DNA from: Acidobacteriota bacterium
GTDB lineage: Bacteria; Acidobacteriota; Holophagae; Holophagales; Holophagaceae
DNA length: 64,000 nucleotides
Reading direction: 5' to 3'
Assembly: GCA_016195985.1 (NCBI GenBank)
Contig: JACPYP010000016.1
Span: forward strand, 372,001 to 436,000
A program made the translations under genes and the position numbers. Positions 55,018 to 64,000 of the stretch are shown piece after piece. The notes under the pieces were generated by a model. The model searched no databases. It saw nothing but the letters and a program-made list of their open reading frames with translations, and was not told where the DNA came from. The first letter of the stretch is position 1. Each line of letters begins with the position of its first letter.

Positions 55018-56814
55018 CTACTCCACGCCACGCCTCTGCCCCCACCGGGCCAGGGTTTCGCGGACCTTGATCCTGAGGCGGTTGGGCGTGAACGGCTTCT
55101 CGAGGAAGGGGACATTGGCTTCCAGGACGCCATGCCGGAGGATGGCGTCGTCGGTGTAGCCGGATATGAACAGGACGGCCATGTCGGGCTGGGCGGCGAC
55201 CGCGAGTTCCGATACCCGCCGCCCGTTGATGCCTGGCATGATCACGTCCGTGATCAGCAGGTGGATCCGTTGCGCAGCTTGACGGCAGATGTCGGCGGCC
55301 TCTTCTCCATGGCGAGCTTCCAGCACGGTGTATCCGGCCTCGCGTAATGCGTTCCCGGCCACTTCCCGGACCATGTCCTCGTCCTCCACCAGCAGAATGG
55401 TCTCGCTGCCCCCTTCATCCAGGATGGAAGGTACGGCGGCATCGATCGTGGAGCGCTCTTCCCCGCGGATTTCCGGGAAATAAATTTTAAAGGTCGTTCC
55501 AACGCCCGGTTCACTGTAGATCCAGATGTGTCCGTGGCTCTGCTTGACGATCCCGAAGACGGTGGAAAGGCCCAGGCCAGTTCCTTTCCCTGGGCCCTTG
55601 GTCGTGAAGAAGGGTTCGAAGATTCTGGCTTGGGTCGCCTTGTCCATGCCCTGGCCGGTATCGCTGACGACCAGCCGGATGTAGCGGCCCGGCGCGACGC
55701 CCTGATGGTCCTGCGCATACGCTTCGTCGAGATCCGCGTTTTCGGTTGCGATGCTGAGCTTTCCGCCATCCGGCATCGCATCCCGCGCGTTGATCGCCAG
55801 GTTGAGGATCACCTGCTCGATCTGGCCGGGGTCCGCGAAGACCATCCGGAGTTCCTGGGCACAGCGGATCTGCAGTTCGACTTCTTCGCCAAGAAGGCGC
55901 TGGAGGATCGGGTTCAGGCCATCCAGGGACGCGCTGAGGTCGATGGCCTGCGGCGCCAGGACCTGCTGGCGGCTGAATGCCAGAAGCTGGCGGGTGAGCC
56001 GGGCGGCGCGTTCGGAGGCCAAAAGGATCGCGCTCAGCTGCTTGTCCTCCCCGATCTTGAATTCGAGGGACTGAGAGGCGCTGAAGATGACGGTCAGAAG
56101 GTTATTGAAATCGTGGGCGATGCCCCCGGCCAGGCGACCCACGGCCTCCATTTTTTGAGATTGCCGAAGCTGGTCTTCGCTTTGCTTCAAGGCGGTCATG
56201 GCTTCCTGGAGTTCTGCCGTGCGTTCCTCGACTCTGGCCTCGAGGTGGACCTGGAGGTCCCGCAACTGCCGGTTCGCCTCCTGGATTTCCTGGGCGCGCT
56301 GGAAGACTTCCGCCTCCATGCGCGTGGCTTTGTCCTCCAGCTTCGAAGCGAGGTCCGCCTGGGCGGTTTGGGCCTCCTTCAGCCGCACGAACTCAGTCAC
56401 GTCCTCCACCCGGTGAATGATGTAGGCGAGATCGCCGCCCGGCTTGAGGATCGGGGTGTTGACTGGGCTCCAATGCCGGACCTCGAAGCCGCCTCCTTCC
56501 GAAGGGGGGCGTTGAATGTCGTATTTCTGAACGGCCATGACATCTGGCCGCTTTTGAGACAACACACGCATGAGCGACGCGCGAAGGTTCGAGGTTCCGG
56601 TGGCGGCAGGGTCGTCGGGGTTGTCGGGGAACACCTCGAAGATGCCGCGCCCGAGGATGTCCTCGCGGCGGGTCAAGGTGGCCGAAAGGTAGGCATTGCT
56701 CACGGCCACGATCCGGAGTTCAGGATCCAGGACAAGGTACAGGTTCGGAACGGCTTCGAAGAGGGCCCTGAAATCCGGGTCCCGGTGACCGTCATTGGAA
56801 TTCGCAAATGTCAT
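55018..56814 (-). CDS. Hybrid histidine kinase (PAS, HisKA, HATPase, receiver)
   Basis: A 598-residue soluble signalling kinase. PAS-type sensor (about 12-140), long coiled coil (about 145-225), HisKA with phospho-His in AGGIAHDFNNLL (about H234), HATPase motifs ([40 protein letters not shown]) and a C-terminal receiver with phospho-Asp in LLITDVIMPG (about D523) and KPFTPNRL. No membrane segment is seen. The ATG at 56814 is preceded by GGAG. It lies downstream of the FIST, kinase and chemoreceptor genes on the same strand, after a gap of 180 bp. No DNA-binding output, so a partner regulator must exist elsewhere. Confidence 0.9.
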   Translation of the reverse strand: MTFANSNDGHRDPDFRALFEAVPNLYLVLDPELRIVAVSNAYLSATLTRREDILGRGIFEVFPDNPDDPAATGTSNLRASLMRVLSQKRPDVMAVQKYDIQRPPSEGGGFEVRHWSPVNTPILKPGGDLAYIIHRVEDVTEFVRLKEAQTAQADLASKLEDKATRMEAEVFQRAQEIQEANRQLRDLQVHLEARVEERTAELQEAMTALKQSEDQLRQSQKMEAVGRLAGGIAHDFNNLLTVIFSASQSLEFKIGEDKQLSAILLASERAARLTRQLLAFSRQQVLAPQAIDLSASLDGLNPILQRLLGEEVELQIRCAQELRMVFADPGQIEQVILNLAINARDAMPDGGKLSIATENADLDEAYAQDHQGVAPGRYIRLVVSDTGQGMDKATQARIFEPFFTTKGPGKGTGLGLSTVFGIVKQSHGHIWIYSEPGVGTTFKIYFPEIRGEERSTIDAAVPSILDEGGSETILLVEDEDMVREVAGNALREAGYTVLEARHGEEAADICRQAAQRIHLLITDVIMPGINGRRVSELAVAAQPDMAVLFISGYTDDAILRHGVLEANVPFLEKPFTPNRLRIKVRETLARWGQRRGVE

Positions 56815-56994
56815 TTGCGGTCTCCGATTTAGGCTTCCCAGGAAACACCCAGGCTGGCGAGCGTCCACAAATATCAGGCGAACGGTCCATTCCGGTCCCT
56901 CAACGGTCGTCGTGTTCGCGCACGGGCCAGGAAGCTGGGCAAAAACGTCCGCATCCGCGCGAATGAGAGGACGGTCAGCGCTTCAAGCGGGAAC

Positions 56995-58623
56995 CTATGC
57001 GGATCGCCCCCTGAGACCAAGCCTTTCTCTATCGGAGTGAGACCGGAGATGGGCGGGCCGGGCAAGGTCGGGACGGGATTCTGCTCCGGTCTTGAACCGC
57101 GCGACGATCTCGTGGAGGGCCTGGGCCTGGGCGTCCATGGACTCTGCGGCCGAGGCGGATTCTTCCACGAGAGCCGCGTTCTGCTGAGTCACCTCGTCCA
57201 TCTGCACAACGGCCTTGTTGATCTCGTTGAGGCCCGTGCTCTGCTCCTGGGTGGCGTTGGCGATTTCGCTCACCAGGGACGTGACTCTCTGCACGCTGGC
57301 CACCACTTCCTGGATGGTGCTTCCGGCCTGGGCGGCGACCTTGTTGCCGTCCTCGGATCGGGCCACACTTTCGCGGATCAGGTTCTTGATCTCCTTGGCG
57401 GCATCGGCGCTGCGCTTGGCGAGGTTCCGGACCTCGGCGGCCACCACTGCGAAGCCCCGCCCCTGCTCGCCGGCCCGGGCGGCTTCCACGGCGGCGTTGA
57501 GGGCTAGGAGGTTGGTCTGGAAGGCGATCTCGTCCACCACCCCGATGATTTCATTGATCCTGGCGGAGGATTGATTGATGGCCGCCATGGCGGAAATCGC
57601 CAGGGAAACAGCCGTCCCGCCGTCATGGGCGACCTGGCGGGTTTTGGCGGATTCCTGGTTGGCGGAACGGGCGTTGTCCGCGATCTGATGCACGTTGCTG
57701 GTGATCTGCTCCATGCTTCCGGCGGTTTCCTCCAGGCTGGCGGCCTGTTCCTCCGTCCTGCGGCTCAGATCGGTGTTGCCCAGGGAGATCTCGCGGGAGG
57801 CCGAGGAGATCGCCTGGGCGCTGTTCTGGATCTGAAGCACCATCGTCCGCAGCCCTTCGTTGGTGCTGTTGAGGGTGCGTCCCAGCTCGCCCAGTTCGTC
57901 CTTTGAAGGGATCTCCACGCGCTGGGTGAGATCCCCATGGGCCACCGTTTCGATGACCGCGCCCATGGCCGCGAGAGGCCTCGTGACGCTCCGTGTGATC
58001 GTGAAGGAGATGATGATGCCGAGAACAAGGGCCAGCGCCGAAAGCGCCAGGGTGAAGACAACCGCCTGCCTGTGGCTTGCTTGCGCCTGTTCGTATCGTT
58101 TCTGGATGCTGCCGGTGAAATGCTCCACAAGCCGGGCCAGGCTGTCCTGGTAGGCCTTCTCGACGGGCCGGACTTCATCGGACAGGATGCGGGCCGCTTC
58201 GCTGTCGCGCTTTTCCAGAAGGGCGTTCAGGATCCGGGTATTCGCAGCGCGGTACTTCACCAGGTTTGCCTGGATTTCCGCGAACAGGCTCTTGGACGCG
58301 TCGCTGTTCAGGGTCTGTTCAAGCTCCCTGGTCTTCTCGTTATACCTTTCACGGGCCTGGCCGATTCGCTCCACATCGGCTTTCCGCTCCGCCACACTGT
58401 CCCAAATGAAGACGGTTCGCACCATGCGGGTAATGAGGTAGACCTGCTCGGACATCTGGTTGGCCAATTCGAGCTGCTTGTTGTAGTGGAGGACGATGTT
58501 TTCGGTATCGCCCGCAATGGCTCCCATGCGGTTGAGGCCGGCTCCGGCGATGAGCAGCAGCAGGGAGAGGATGAATCCAAAACCAAGGCCGAGACGAACG
58601 CCTATTTTCAGGTTACTCAACAT
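56995..58623 (-). CDS. Methyl-accepting chemotaxis protein (4HB sensor, HAMP)
   Basis: A 542-residue chemoreceptor: membrane helix (about 9-30), four-helix-bundle sensor to about 185, second membrane helix, HAMP (about 210-265) and signalling domain with the core [40 protein letters not shown]. It lies 14 bp after the sensor kinase gene and so shares its transcript with the FIST protein. This class differs from the other two chemoreceptors here in the core sequence. Confidence 0.9.
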   Translation of the reverse strand: MLSNLKIGVRLGLGFGFILSLLLLIAGAGLNRMGAIAGDTENIVLHYNKQLELANQMSEQVYLITRMVRTVFIWDSVAERKADVERIGQARERYNEKTRELEQTLNSDASKSLFAEIQANLVKYRAANTRILNALLEKRDSEAARILSDEVRPVEKAYQDSLARLVEHFTGSIQKRYEQAQASHRQAVVFTLALSALALVLGIIISFTITRSVTRPLAAMGAVIETVAHGDLTQRVEIPSKDELGELGRTLNSTNEGLRTMVLQIQNSAQAISSASREISLGNTDLSRRTEEQAASLEETAGSMEQITSNVHQIADNARSANQESAKTRQVAHDGGTAVSLAISAMAAINQSSARINEIIGVVDEIAFQTNLLALNAAVEAARAGEQGRGFAVVAAEVRNLAKRSADAAKEIKNLIRESVARSEDGNKVAAQAGSTIQEVVASVQRVTSLVSEIANATQEQSTGLNEINKAVVQMDEVTQQNAALVEESASAAESMDAQAQALHEIVARFKTGAESRPDLARPAHLRSHSDRERLGLRGRSA

Positions 58624-58637
58624 GATGACTCCTTGTT

Positions 58638-59657
58638 TTAAGGGGCATTCGTGGCCTCTGGGGCTTCAAGGGGCAGGCGGATCCAAAAAGTCGTCCCCAT
58701 CCCCATGATCGAATCGACGCCAATCTCCCCGCCATGTTTCTCCACGATGATGCTGTAGGCGATGGCAAGGCCCTGGCCGGTGCCTTTCCCGACTCCCTTC
58801 GTGGTGAAGAAGGGTTCGAATATCCGGAACCGGATCGCTTCAGGAATGCCGGTCCCCGTGTCCTGGATTTGGATCTCGACGGACTGGGGAAGTCTCCGGG
58901 TGCGGAGCGTAATGGCCCCTTTCTGCGCGGAGCCTCCATGAAGGGTGTCTCCGATGGCATCCGCGGCGTTTACCAGAAGGTTGAGGATGGCCTGGTTGAA
59001 TTCATCCCGGATGAGGGGGATCAGGGGACAGGACAGATCGTAGTCGCGCCGGAGATCGGCCACGTATTTCCAGGTGTTGCTGGCGACGGCGGCCGTGCTG
59101 TCGAGACAGTCATGGATGTCCGCCATCTCCTTCCGTCCGCCGCTCGGGTGGGAGAATTTCTTCATCGCTTCGACGATGCCGATCACCCGGCGGATGCCGT
59201 CCTTGGTTTGCCCGATGGCGCGCGGGATCTCCTCCCGCAGGTAGGGGATGTCGCCTGAGGCGCGGCTCCCGGCCTCACCTTCGATGATCGTGAGGAGTTC
59301 TTCGAACGAGCTGGCCAGAAAGCTGACGTTGTCGTTGATGAATTGCATGGGGGTGTTGATTTCGTGGGCAATGCCGGCCGCGAGCTGGCCGATGGCCGTG
59401 AGCTTCTGGGCCTGAAGCAGCTCGCTCTGGGTGCTCCGCAGCTCCGACAGCGTCTGTTCCAGTTCCCGGCGATGGAATTCCAACTCCTGGGTGCGCCTTT
59501 CGACCGTCTTTTCCAGAGCCGCGTTGTCGTGCAGGAGGGAGATGGCTGAGCCCCGGCTTTTCTGGTACCGCTCGGCCGCGTTGATGAGCACGGCGATGGT
59601 CCGCTCCTGGGCCTTCAGGTCCTCTTCCATCTCTTCGAACGAGCGACGCTCAGACAC
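58638..59657 (-). CDS. Sensor histidine kinase without sensor domain, coupled to the FIST protein
   Basis: A 339-residue soluble kinase: coiled coil (about 8-85), HisKA with phospho-His in [17 protein letters not shown] (about H98), HATPase with [20 protein letters not shown] and [18 protein letters not shown]. The N-terminus has no ligand domain. The frame is open into the preceding gene, but that part is a shadow; the GTG at 59657, with GGGGA six bases before, overlaps the FIST stop by 8 bases. The coupling suggests the FIST protein supplies its input, as NosP does for its partner kinase in Pseudomonas. Confidence 0.85.
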   Translation of the reverse strand: MSERRSFEEMEEDLKAQERTIAVLINAAERYQKSRGSAISLLHDNAALEKTVERRTQELEFHRRELEQTLSELRSTQSELLQAQKLTAIGQLAAGIAHEINTPMQFINDNVSFLASSFEELLTIIEGEAGSRASGDIPYLREEIPRAIGQTKDGIRRVIGIVEAMKKFSHPSGGRKEMADIHDCLDSTAAVASNTWKYVADLRRDYDLSCPLIPLIRDEFNQAILNLLVNAADAIGDTLHGGSAQKGAITLRTRRLPQSVEIQIQDTGTGIPEAIRFRIFEPFFTTKGVGKGTGQGLAIAYSIIVEKHGGEIGVDSIMGMGTTFWIRLPLEAPEATNAP

Positions 59658-60777
59658 GCTCACTCCCCAGGGCGAGGCCCGTGAAAGTCTGGTTGATGTG
59701 CATGCCGTTCCATTGCTCGCCGTAGGTGCTGAAACCCACCACGCGCCTTTGCGCGAAAAGGCCTCCCACCTCCGAATCGAGGCCGGCCGCTTCCAGCTCC
59801 AGCCGCCGCAGAATGCAGTCGCATCCGAGAATGACCTGCGGTTCTCCAATGGCTTTGAAGGCTTCTTCGAATGCTCGGCTGGCGATGTCCGTGGCGTTGT
59901 CGAGACGCTGGCCCAAGGTGAACACCAGCGCTTCGTCGATCGCACAGTAAAAGGCAAGGCTCCCATCAGGAAGGACGCGTTGAATGGAGCGCACGTAGTA
60001 GTCGTCCCCGATCAACAGCATCAACGGGTGGGCGGAAAACACGCTTGGGTCCAGCTTCTCAACGCTGAGGTTGAGGGCTTTCGCATAGGCCTTGGCCGCG
60101 GGCATTCCGTTGAACGTTTCGACGATGCGGGCTTTGGGCTGGGCCGAGGTGGCGACCAGTTTCACGCCGGTGGGGGCGAAATGCTGGAATTTGATGGGGG
60201 CGAAAGGCAGGTCGGCATGCATGACAAGAAGGACCGCCGCAGATTGGCGGAAGATGCCGTCAAAACAGACCTTCGTTTGATGGAAGGCCAGATTGTCGCC
60301 GGCCGATCCTCCCACCAGGGTCATGCCGCCCAAGGCATGGTGGAGCGTCGAGCTCAGCAGCTCCTCCACCATCGAAAGCCCGTCGACGAGGAGAAAACCC
60401 AACAAGGGGAGCGGGCCGAAGTCCTGCGCCACCTGGGTTGCCACGGCGAAAGCCTGGTCGCGCACCTCTTCCAGCGGCGTGATGAGGTAGGGCCGGATCT
60501 TGAGGCCCGGTTTTGACAGGGCCACCGCGGAAAGGCCGTCTTTCTGGAACCCAGCCGGGCCGATCTGCCCGGACGTGGTGCACCCGATCACGGGGCAGGG
60601 GAATCCTGCCTTCAGGGCGGGGCCGAGCTGATCGAGATCGTAGTCCGGCGAGCAGAAAACGATCACCACGCACGGCGTTTCGAGACCGGTCCCCAACAAC
60701 TGGCTGCGAAGGTCCTCCACGGCGCTTGCCGCGTCCGGCGCCAAGGTGGACCCACGCATGGCTCTGAATCCCGACAC
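59650..60777 (-). CDS. FIST domain sensor protein
   Basis: A 375-residue soluble protein with FIST-N (about 30-205; VIGCTTSGQIGPAGF, GGSAGDN) and FIST-C (about 220-360; GCDCILRRLELE, GGLFAQRRVVGFSTYGEQW). GTG start with AGGAGG five bases before. FIST proteins sit beside kinases or chemoreceptors and are thought to bind small ligands; some (NosP) bind haem and sense nitric oxide. Whether this one binds haem cannot be told. It is the first gene of a FIST-kinase-chemoreceptor unit. Confidence 0.88.
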   Translation of the reverse strand: MSGFRAMRGSTLAPDAASAVEDLRSQLLGTGLETPCVVIVFCSPDYDLDQLGPALKAGFPCPVIGCTTSGQIGPAGFQKDGLSAVALSKPGLKIRPYLITPLEEVRDQAFAVATQVAQDFGPLPLLGFLLVDGLSMVEELLSSTLHHALGGMTLVGGSAGDNLAFHQTKVCFDGIFRQSAAVLLVMHADLPFAPIKFQHFAPTGVKLVATSAQPKARIVETFNGMPAAKAYAKALNLSVEKLDPSVFSAHPLMLLIGDDYYVRSIQRVLPDGSLAFYCAIDEALVFTLGQRLDNATDIASRAFEEAFKAIGEPQVILGCDCILRRLELEAAGLDSEVGGLFAQRRVVGFSTYGEQWNGMHINQTFTGLALGSERV

Positions 60778-60910
60778 ACCCGCCTCCTGGCTGTCTCTTG
60801 TCGCCTATCTCATCGACAGAAGGGAGGGGGAGACAAGTTATTCGCTATTTCCTCCCGGATGGGCCGGCGGCGCTGTTTGGGGGCCGGTATGCGGCCAGGG
60901 GCTCTCGGAT

Positions 60911-62500
60911 TCAGAGCTTGAAACCGCCCACCACAGCTCGAAGCCCTTCAGATACTTGGGCTAACTCCTCTGAGGTTTTGGCAATTTCCTGCACCGTTGA
61001 GGCCAATTCGTGAGTCGCCGAAGCATTTTGGGCCAAACGGCCCGTGGTCTTGGACATCATGCCCGAGACCTCCTGACCGGTGATGGCCTGTTGGCGGGAC
61101 AGGCTGCCAATGTCGGTAATGCTCTGGGCCATGCCGCCAATGCGCTCGCGGATGGCCTCCAGGCTGGCCAGGGTGGTGTCCACGCTCTGGACGCCACCTG
61201 AGACCACCTCCTGGGTGTGTTGAGTCAGAGCCTCGATTTCCCGTGCGGCGGTGCCGGAGCGTTCCGCGAGCTTGCGGACCTCATCGGCCACCACGGCGAA
61301 GCCTTTGCCCATGGAACCGGCCTTGGCGGCCTCGATGGCGGCATTGAGGGACAACAGATTGGTCTGCCGTGCGATGTCCTGGATGACGCTGACGGCCTTC
61401 ACGATCTGGCCTGTGACCTGCTGGATGCCGGTCATGCCTTCGGCCGTGCCCCGGCCCGCTTCGGCGCTGCGGTCCGTCTCGTTCGCGACCTCGCGGCTGC
61501 GGGCCTCAGCCTCCTGAGTGCGAGCCGCGACCAGGTTTGCGCTGGAGCCAAGGCCCTTCATGGACTCCGCCACTTGTTCGCCGGCGCTTTTCAAATCCTC
61601 GCTCACCCGGGCGATCTCCCCCACCGCCTGGGACATCTGCTCCGCAGCCGCCGCCAATTCCGTGCTGCCGGAAGCCACCCGGGTGGCATATTCGGATATA
61701 TCCTGCACGGTCTTCCGCATGCCGCTGTTGTAGTCGTTGAAGGCCTGTGCCGCCTGGCCGATCTCATCCTCCACGGTGACCGTGATCAGTTTGGAGAGAT
61801 CGCTGTTCCTGAGGCCCTCGACGAGATGGTGCAGTGGTTGCACCACTTTGCGGGAGATCGTCCGGACCAAGACATAGACCAAGCCGGACACCAGGAGGAG
61901 ACCCAAGGCGATGACTGTGGTGACCGTGCGGACTTGGCGGTCAACATCGTCCACATACACCCCTGTCCCCACCGACCATCCCCAGGGAGCAAAGGTCTGG
62001 ATGTAGCCGACCTTGGGGAACAGACCCGACTGGCCCGGCTTGCCAAAGCTGTACTCGTAGAAGCCGCCTTCGGGATTCTGGGCAACAGCTTCCAAACCCC
62101 GGAAGAGCTTCACTTGGGCAGGGTCCCCAAGATCATCCGTGGCTTTTCCTGCCCATTCGGGATGGCTGGGATGAAGCACAATGCGGGGGCCTGCGGATTG
62201 AATCCAGAGGTAGTTGGTCTTGTCGTAACGCAGCACGCGAAGGAGGGCCTTGCCGCGTTCCTGCGCGGTTTCCTGGCTGATCTGACCGGACCTGACCTGG
62301 GCTTCCTGATCCTGGAGCAGGGTGATGGCGGTTTCGACCAGCTGGCGGAGCCCCTCCTGCTTGGCATGCATCACCGAGCTGTGGATGGTGGGGATCACAT
62401 AGGCCAGAAAGAACAGAATGAACAGGACCACAGGGAGCAGACTGAGGCCCAACATCTTGCTAGACAGGGTCTTGAAGCGAAGGAAACGGCCGCTTGACAC
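60911..62500 (-). CDS. Methyl-accepting chemotaxis protein (single Cache sensor, HAMP)
   Basis: A 529-residue chemoreceptor starting at GTG with GAGGTGA before it. Membrane helix (about 17-38), periplasmic single Cache domain (about 45-185; NYLWIQSAGPRIVLHP, GGFYEYSFGKPGQSG, WGWSVGTGVYVDDV), second helix (about 192-215), HAMP and signalling hairpin with [40 protein letters not shown]. Cache domains of this kind commonly bind small carboxylates. The signalling core is close to that of the receptor at 50571. Confidence 0.9.
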   Translation of the reverse strand: MSSGRFLRFKTLSSKMLGLSLLPVVLFILFFLAYVIPTIHSSVMHAKQEGLRQLVETAITLLQDQEAQVRSGQISQETAQERGKALLRVLRYDKTNYLWIQSAGPRIVLHPSHPEWAGKATDDLGDPAQVKLFRGLEAVAQNPEGGFYEYSFGKPGQSGLFPKVGYIQTFAPWGWSVGTGVYVDDVDRQVRTVTTVIALGLLLVSGLVYVLVRTISRKVVQPLHHLVEGLRNSDLSKLITVTVEDEIGQAAQAFNDYNSGMRKTVQDISEYATRVASGSTELAAAAEQMSQAVGEIARVSEDLKSAGEQVAESMKGLGSSANLVAARTQEAEARSREVANETDRSAEAGRGTAEGMTGIQQVTGQIVKAVSVIQDIARQTNLLSLNAAIEAAKAGSMGKGFAVVADEVRKLAERSGTAAREIEALTQHTQEVVSGGVQSVDTTLASLEAIRERIGGMAQSITDIGSLSRQQAITGQEVSGMMSKTTGRLAQNASATHELASTVQEIAKTSEELAQVSEGLRAVVGGFKL

Positions 62501-62628
62501 AATTCACCTCGATGTTTGGATGCCCCCAACTTATCGCCACGTGTTGTCGCATGCATGATCTTTGGAAAAGAGACATAGGGGCGGGGGCAGAAGCCGAGCA
62601 AGGGATTTGGCGGCTTTGAGAGCTGGAC

Positions 62629-62709
62629 TCAGAAAGCGAAGGAAGATTGGATCTTGAACCGGGTTCCATCGCCCGGCGCCTTGGTGGTGATGAAAGGTTC
62701 AAATATTTT
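62629..62709 (-). pseudogene. Remnant of a histidine kinase ATPase domain
   Basis: On the minus strand a short piece reads KIFEPFITTKAPGDGTRFKI, which matches the F/G2-box of sensor kinases ([13 protein letters not shown]) fused directly to the final FKI strand. The sequence between is missing and no start, H-box or N-box is found upstream. It looks like the end of a deleted kinase gene next to the chemoreceptor. The rest of 62501-62915 holds nothing else recognisable. Confidence 0.55.
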
Positions 62710-62915
62710 CCTGTCATGGGCTCTGCTGTAGGGAAATGGCAAGAAGTCATGGGGGTATCCGTTTCTGTCGATAACCACCATTGCCTGGCACCCGAAAAAC
62801 GTGATTACCGAGAAGTCCCTTGCTTTCCAATCTGATCTTGGAGGGGTGATCAACCGTTCCAGTCCCGGAAACGACGATTTTGGCCAAAACAAAGGCATAT
62901 TCGGAGGAGAGCACC

Positions 62916-63134
62916 ATGGTTCCTGATAAATCGAGCTCATGCTGGCGCCAAATTTTAACCGGCAAGAAGGCGCTTCAAACGCAGACACTGGCCCTGCAAA
63001 TGCTGTTGAAACGGCTCCAACGCAACATCACTCCCACCACATCCGAGGCGGATATAGGCATTGCAATAGGAGAGTTGCACGCCTTTTTCACCAAATATCA
63101 AAATATGCTATCCACTGAAATTCAATCACTCTAA
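62916..63134 (+). CDS. Small helical protein upstream of the DUF6976-like gene
   Basis: A 72-residue protein. The ATG at 62916 is preceded by GGAGGAG, a near-ideal ribosome site, so I prefer it over the ATG at 62880. The sequence is predicted helical (KKALQTQTLALQMLLKRLQ, GELHAFFTKYQNMLSTEIQSL) with no membrane segment. It is 9 bp ahead of the next gene and therefore co-transcribed. Not recognised; it may be a small partner of the following protein. Confidence 0.65.
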   Translation: MVPDKSSSCWRQILTGKKALQTQTLALQMLLKRLQRNITPTTSEADIGIAIGELHAFFTKYQNMLSTEIQSL

Positions 63135-63143
63135 GGACGGGCC

Positions 63144-64000
63144 ATGAAAAAGACAATGCTCACCCTCGAAGAGACTGCCGCGCTTATCAAGACCGGGAGC
63201 TTCCTTGCGCTCGCCGCGGATGAATCCATCCTCCGGCAACTGCCGGCCGGCAATTGGATCGGCGGCACCATCCCCTATTTCATTGGCGATCAAGGCGGGC
63301 TTGAGTCCCGGGACCTGGTGCACGTCACCCCCCTGGCAGAGGCCGGCACGGCGGCGAAAATCGTGGACTACACCACCTCGACCATTTCCCGCATTGCCGT
63401 CGAGGCTCCGGACAATGGGTTTTCCGTGGTGATCCTGCCCGCCTTCAGCGCCATTCATGGCGAGTACGCGGCCCACGCGCAGGATTATGAGGATCTCTTC
63501 CTGAAGCCCATTGTCGGCTGGATCAGCGGCACCCATCTCGCCGACCTCGGCAAGGCCACCCCGAAGGTGATGAACGGCCTGACCGGCTGCCTCTCCAGCG
63601 ATCAGGCAAGCGTGATCCACGTTCCGCTGCCGTCCAGCCAGGTTGCGAGGGTCCAGATCCTCAACCTGTTCAGGCAGGGGGATGGGGATGTCATCACCTT
63701 CCCGAAGGATGGCTTCACGGCCTCGGATTGCATGGTGAACGGGCGCCCTGCCAATGTCGCTGCCTACGCGCAGGCCCGGGCCCTTGACCCATCGCGTCCC
63801 CTGGTGGCCGATTACCACGGCGCCCAGATCAACATCTCCTTCCAATCTGTGGATGCCGAAAAGGGGCAGGTGACCTTCTACGCTCCCGTGTTTGCGGGCG
63901 TCGAGTACCGGCAGGCGGGCCCGGTGGGCGACTACGTCGAAGGCTTCAAGGCCCTCGTATCGGGGGTCCACGTGAATGCGCGTTTTACATGCAATTGCAT
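63144..64000 (+). CDS. DUF6976-like (FIST-associated type) protein, 3'-truncated
   Basis: The frame starts at ATG with AAGGACGG before it and is still open at the window end (285 codons seen). The N-terminus MKKTMLTLEETAALIKTG and LPAGNWIGGTIPYFIGD matches my recollection of the DUF6976 family, whose members occur near FIST and signalling genes. GSFLALAADES and HVTPLAEAGTAAKIVDYTT are further visible segments. No signal peptide is seen. Function unknown. It is on the opposite strand to the signalling genes and preceded by the 72-residue gene. Confidence 0.75.
   Translation, partial: MKKTMLTLEETAALIKTGSFLALAADESILRQLPAGNWIGGTIPYFIGDQGGLESRDLVHVTPLAEAGTAAKIVDYTTSTISRIAVEAPDNGFSVVILPAFSAIHGEYAAHAQDYEDLFLKPIVGWISGTHLADLGKATPKVMNGLTGCLSSDQASVIHVPLPSSQVARVQILNLFRQGDGDVITFPKDGFTASDCMVNGRPANVAAYAQARALDPSRPLVADYHGAQINISFQSVDAEKGQVTFYAPVFAGVEYRQAGPVGDYVEGFKALVSGVHVNARFTCNC

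Noticed and set aside
59658-59966. Upstream extension of the sensor kinase frame
   Set aside because: It is the FIST gene read in another frame; composition and lack of a domain argue against it.

Overview
The window is GC-rich with short intergenic gaps and frequent GTG/TTG starts. It carries Oar-type TonB receptors (carboxypeptidase-regulatory domain plus plug and barrel) without SusD partners, Tat-exported proteins and several chemoreceptors. This suggests a soil or sediment member of Acidobacteriota, possibly of the class Holophagae. That placement is inferred from gene style and not demonstrated. No rRNA, tRNA, CRISPR array or intact insertion sequence was seen.

Layout. (1) 1-4567, plus strand: a 5'-truncated TonB receptor, a small outer-membrane barrel and a GH43 glycosidase. 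(2) 31461 down to 4595, minus strand: an almost gap-free run of sixteen genes. It starts with a porin-like barrel, an Oar-type TonB receptor and a second small barrel. Then come GH51, two GH127/146-type beta-L-arabinofuranosidase-like enzymes, a duplicated zincin peptidase, a GH36-type enzyme, a Tat-exported cysteine protein, a 49-residue membrane protein, a large DUF5695-like protein, aldose 1-epimerase, a LacI-type regulator, a POT peptide transporter, an M24 Xaa-Pro peptidase and an S9 prolyl peptidase. (3) 38995 down to 31846, minus strand: araD-araB-araA, a sodium/sugar symporter, a HAD phosphatase and a transaldolase; a SemiSWEET gene lies just upstream. (4) 45795 down to 39709, minus strand: a complete trans-4-hydroxy-L-proline pathway (epimerase, three-subunit D-hydroxyproline dehydrogenase, deaminase, 2-oxoglutarate semialdehyde dehydrogenase) with a divergent PAS-AraC regulator. 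(5) 46978-50581, plus strand: transketolase and an M61 peptidase. (6) 50571-62500, minus strand: signalling genes (three chemoreceptors, a FIST sensor, two histidine kinases), interrupted by a visibly AT-richer pair (acyltransferase and alpha/beta hydrolase). (7) 62916 to the end, plus strand: a 72-residue protein and a truncated DUF6976-like gene.

How it fits together. A recurring operator, TGAAATCGGTTTCA or close to it, lies upstream of galM, the porin/TonB/GH run, araD and transketolase. In three of the four places it is present as two copies exactly 13 bp apart. The LacI regulator encoded here is the natural candidate to bind it. Sugar release, uptake, the arabinose pathway and the pentose-phosphate exit would then form one regulon.

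The combination of beta-L-arabinofuranosidase-type enzymes, Pro-directed peptidases, a peptide transporter and a full hydroxyproline pathway suggests use of plant hydroxyproline-rich glycoproteins (extensins, arabinogalactan proteins). Both the arabinose chains and the hydroxyproline backbone would be consumed. This is the main hypothesis of the annotation and is inference from gene content.
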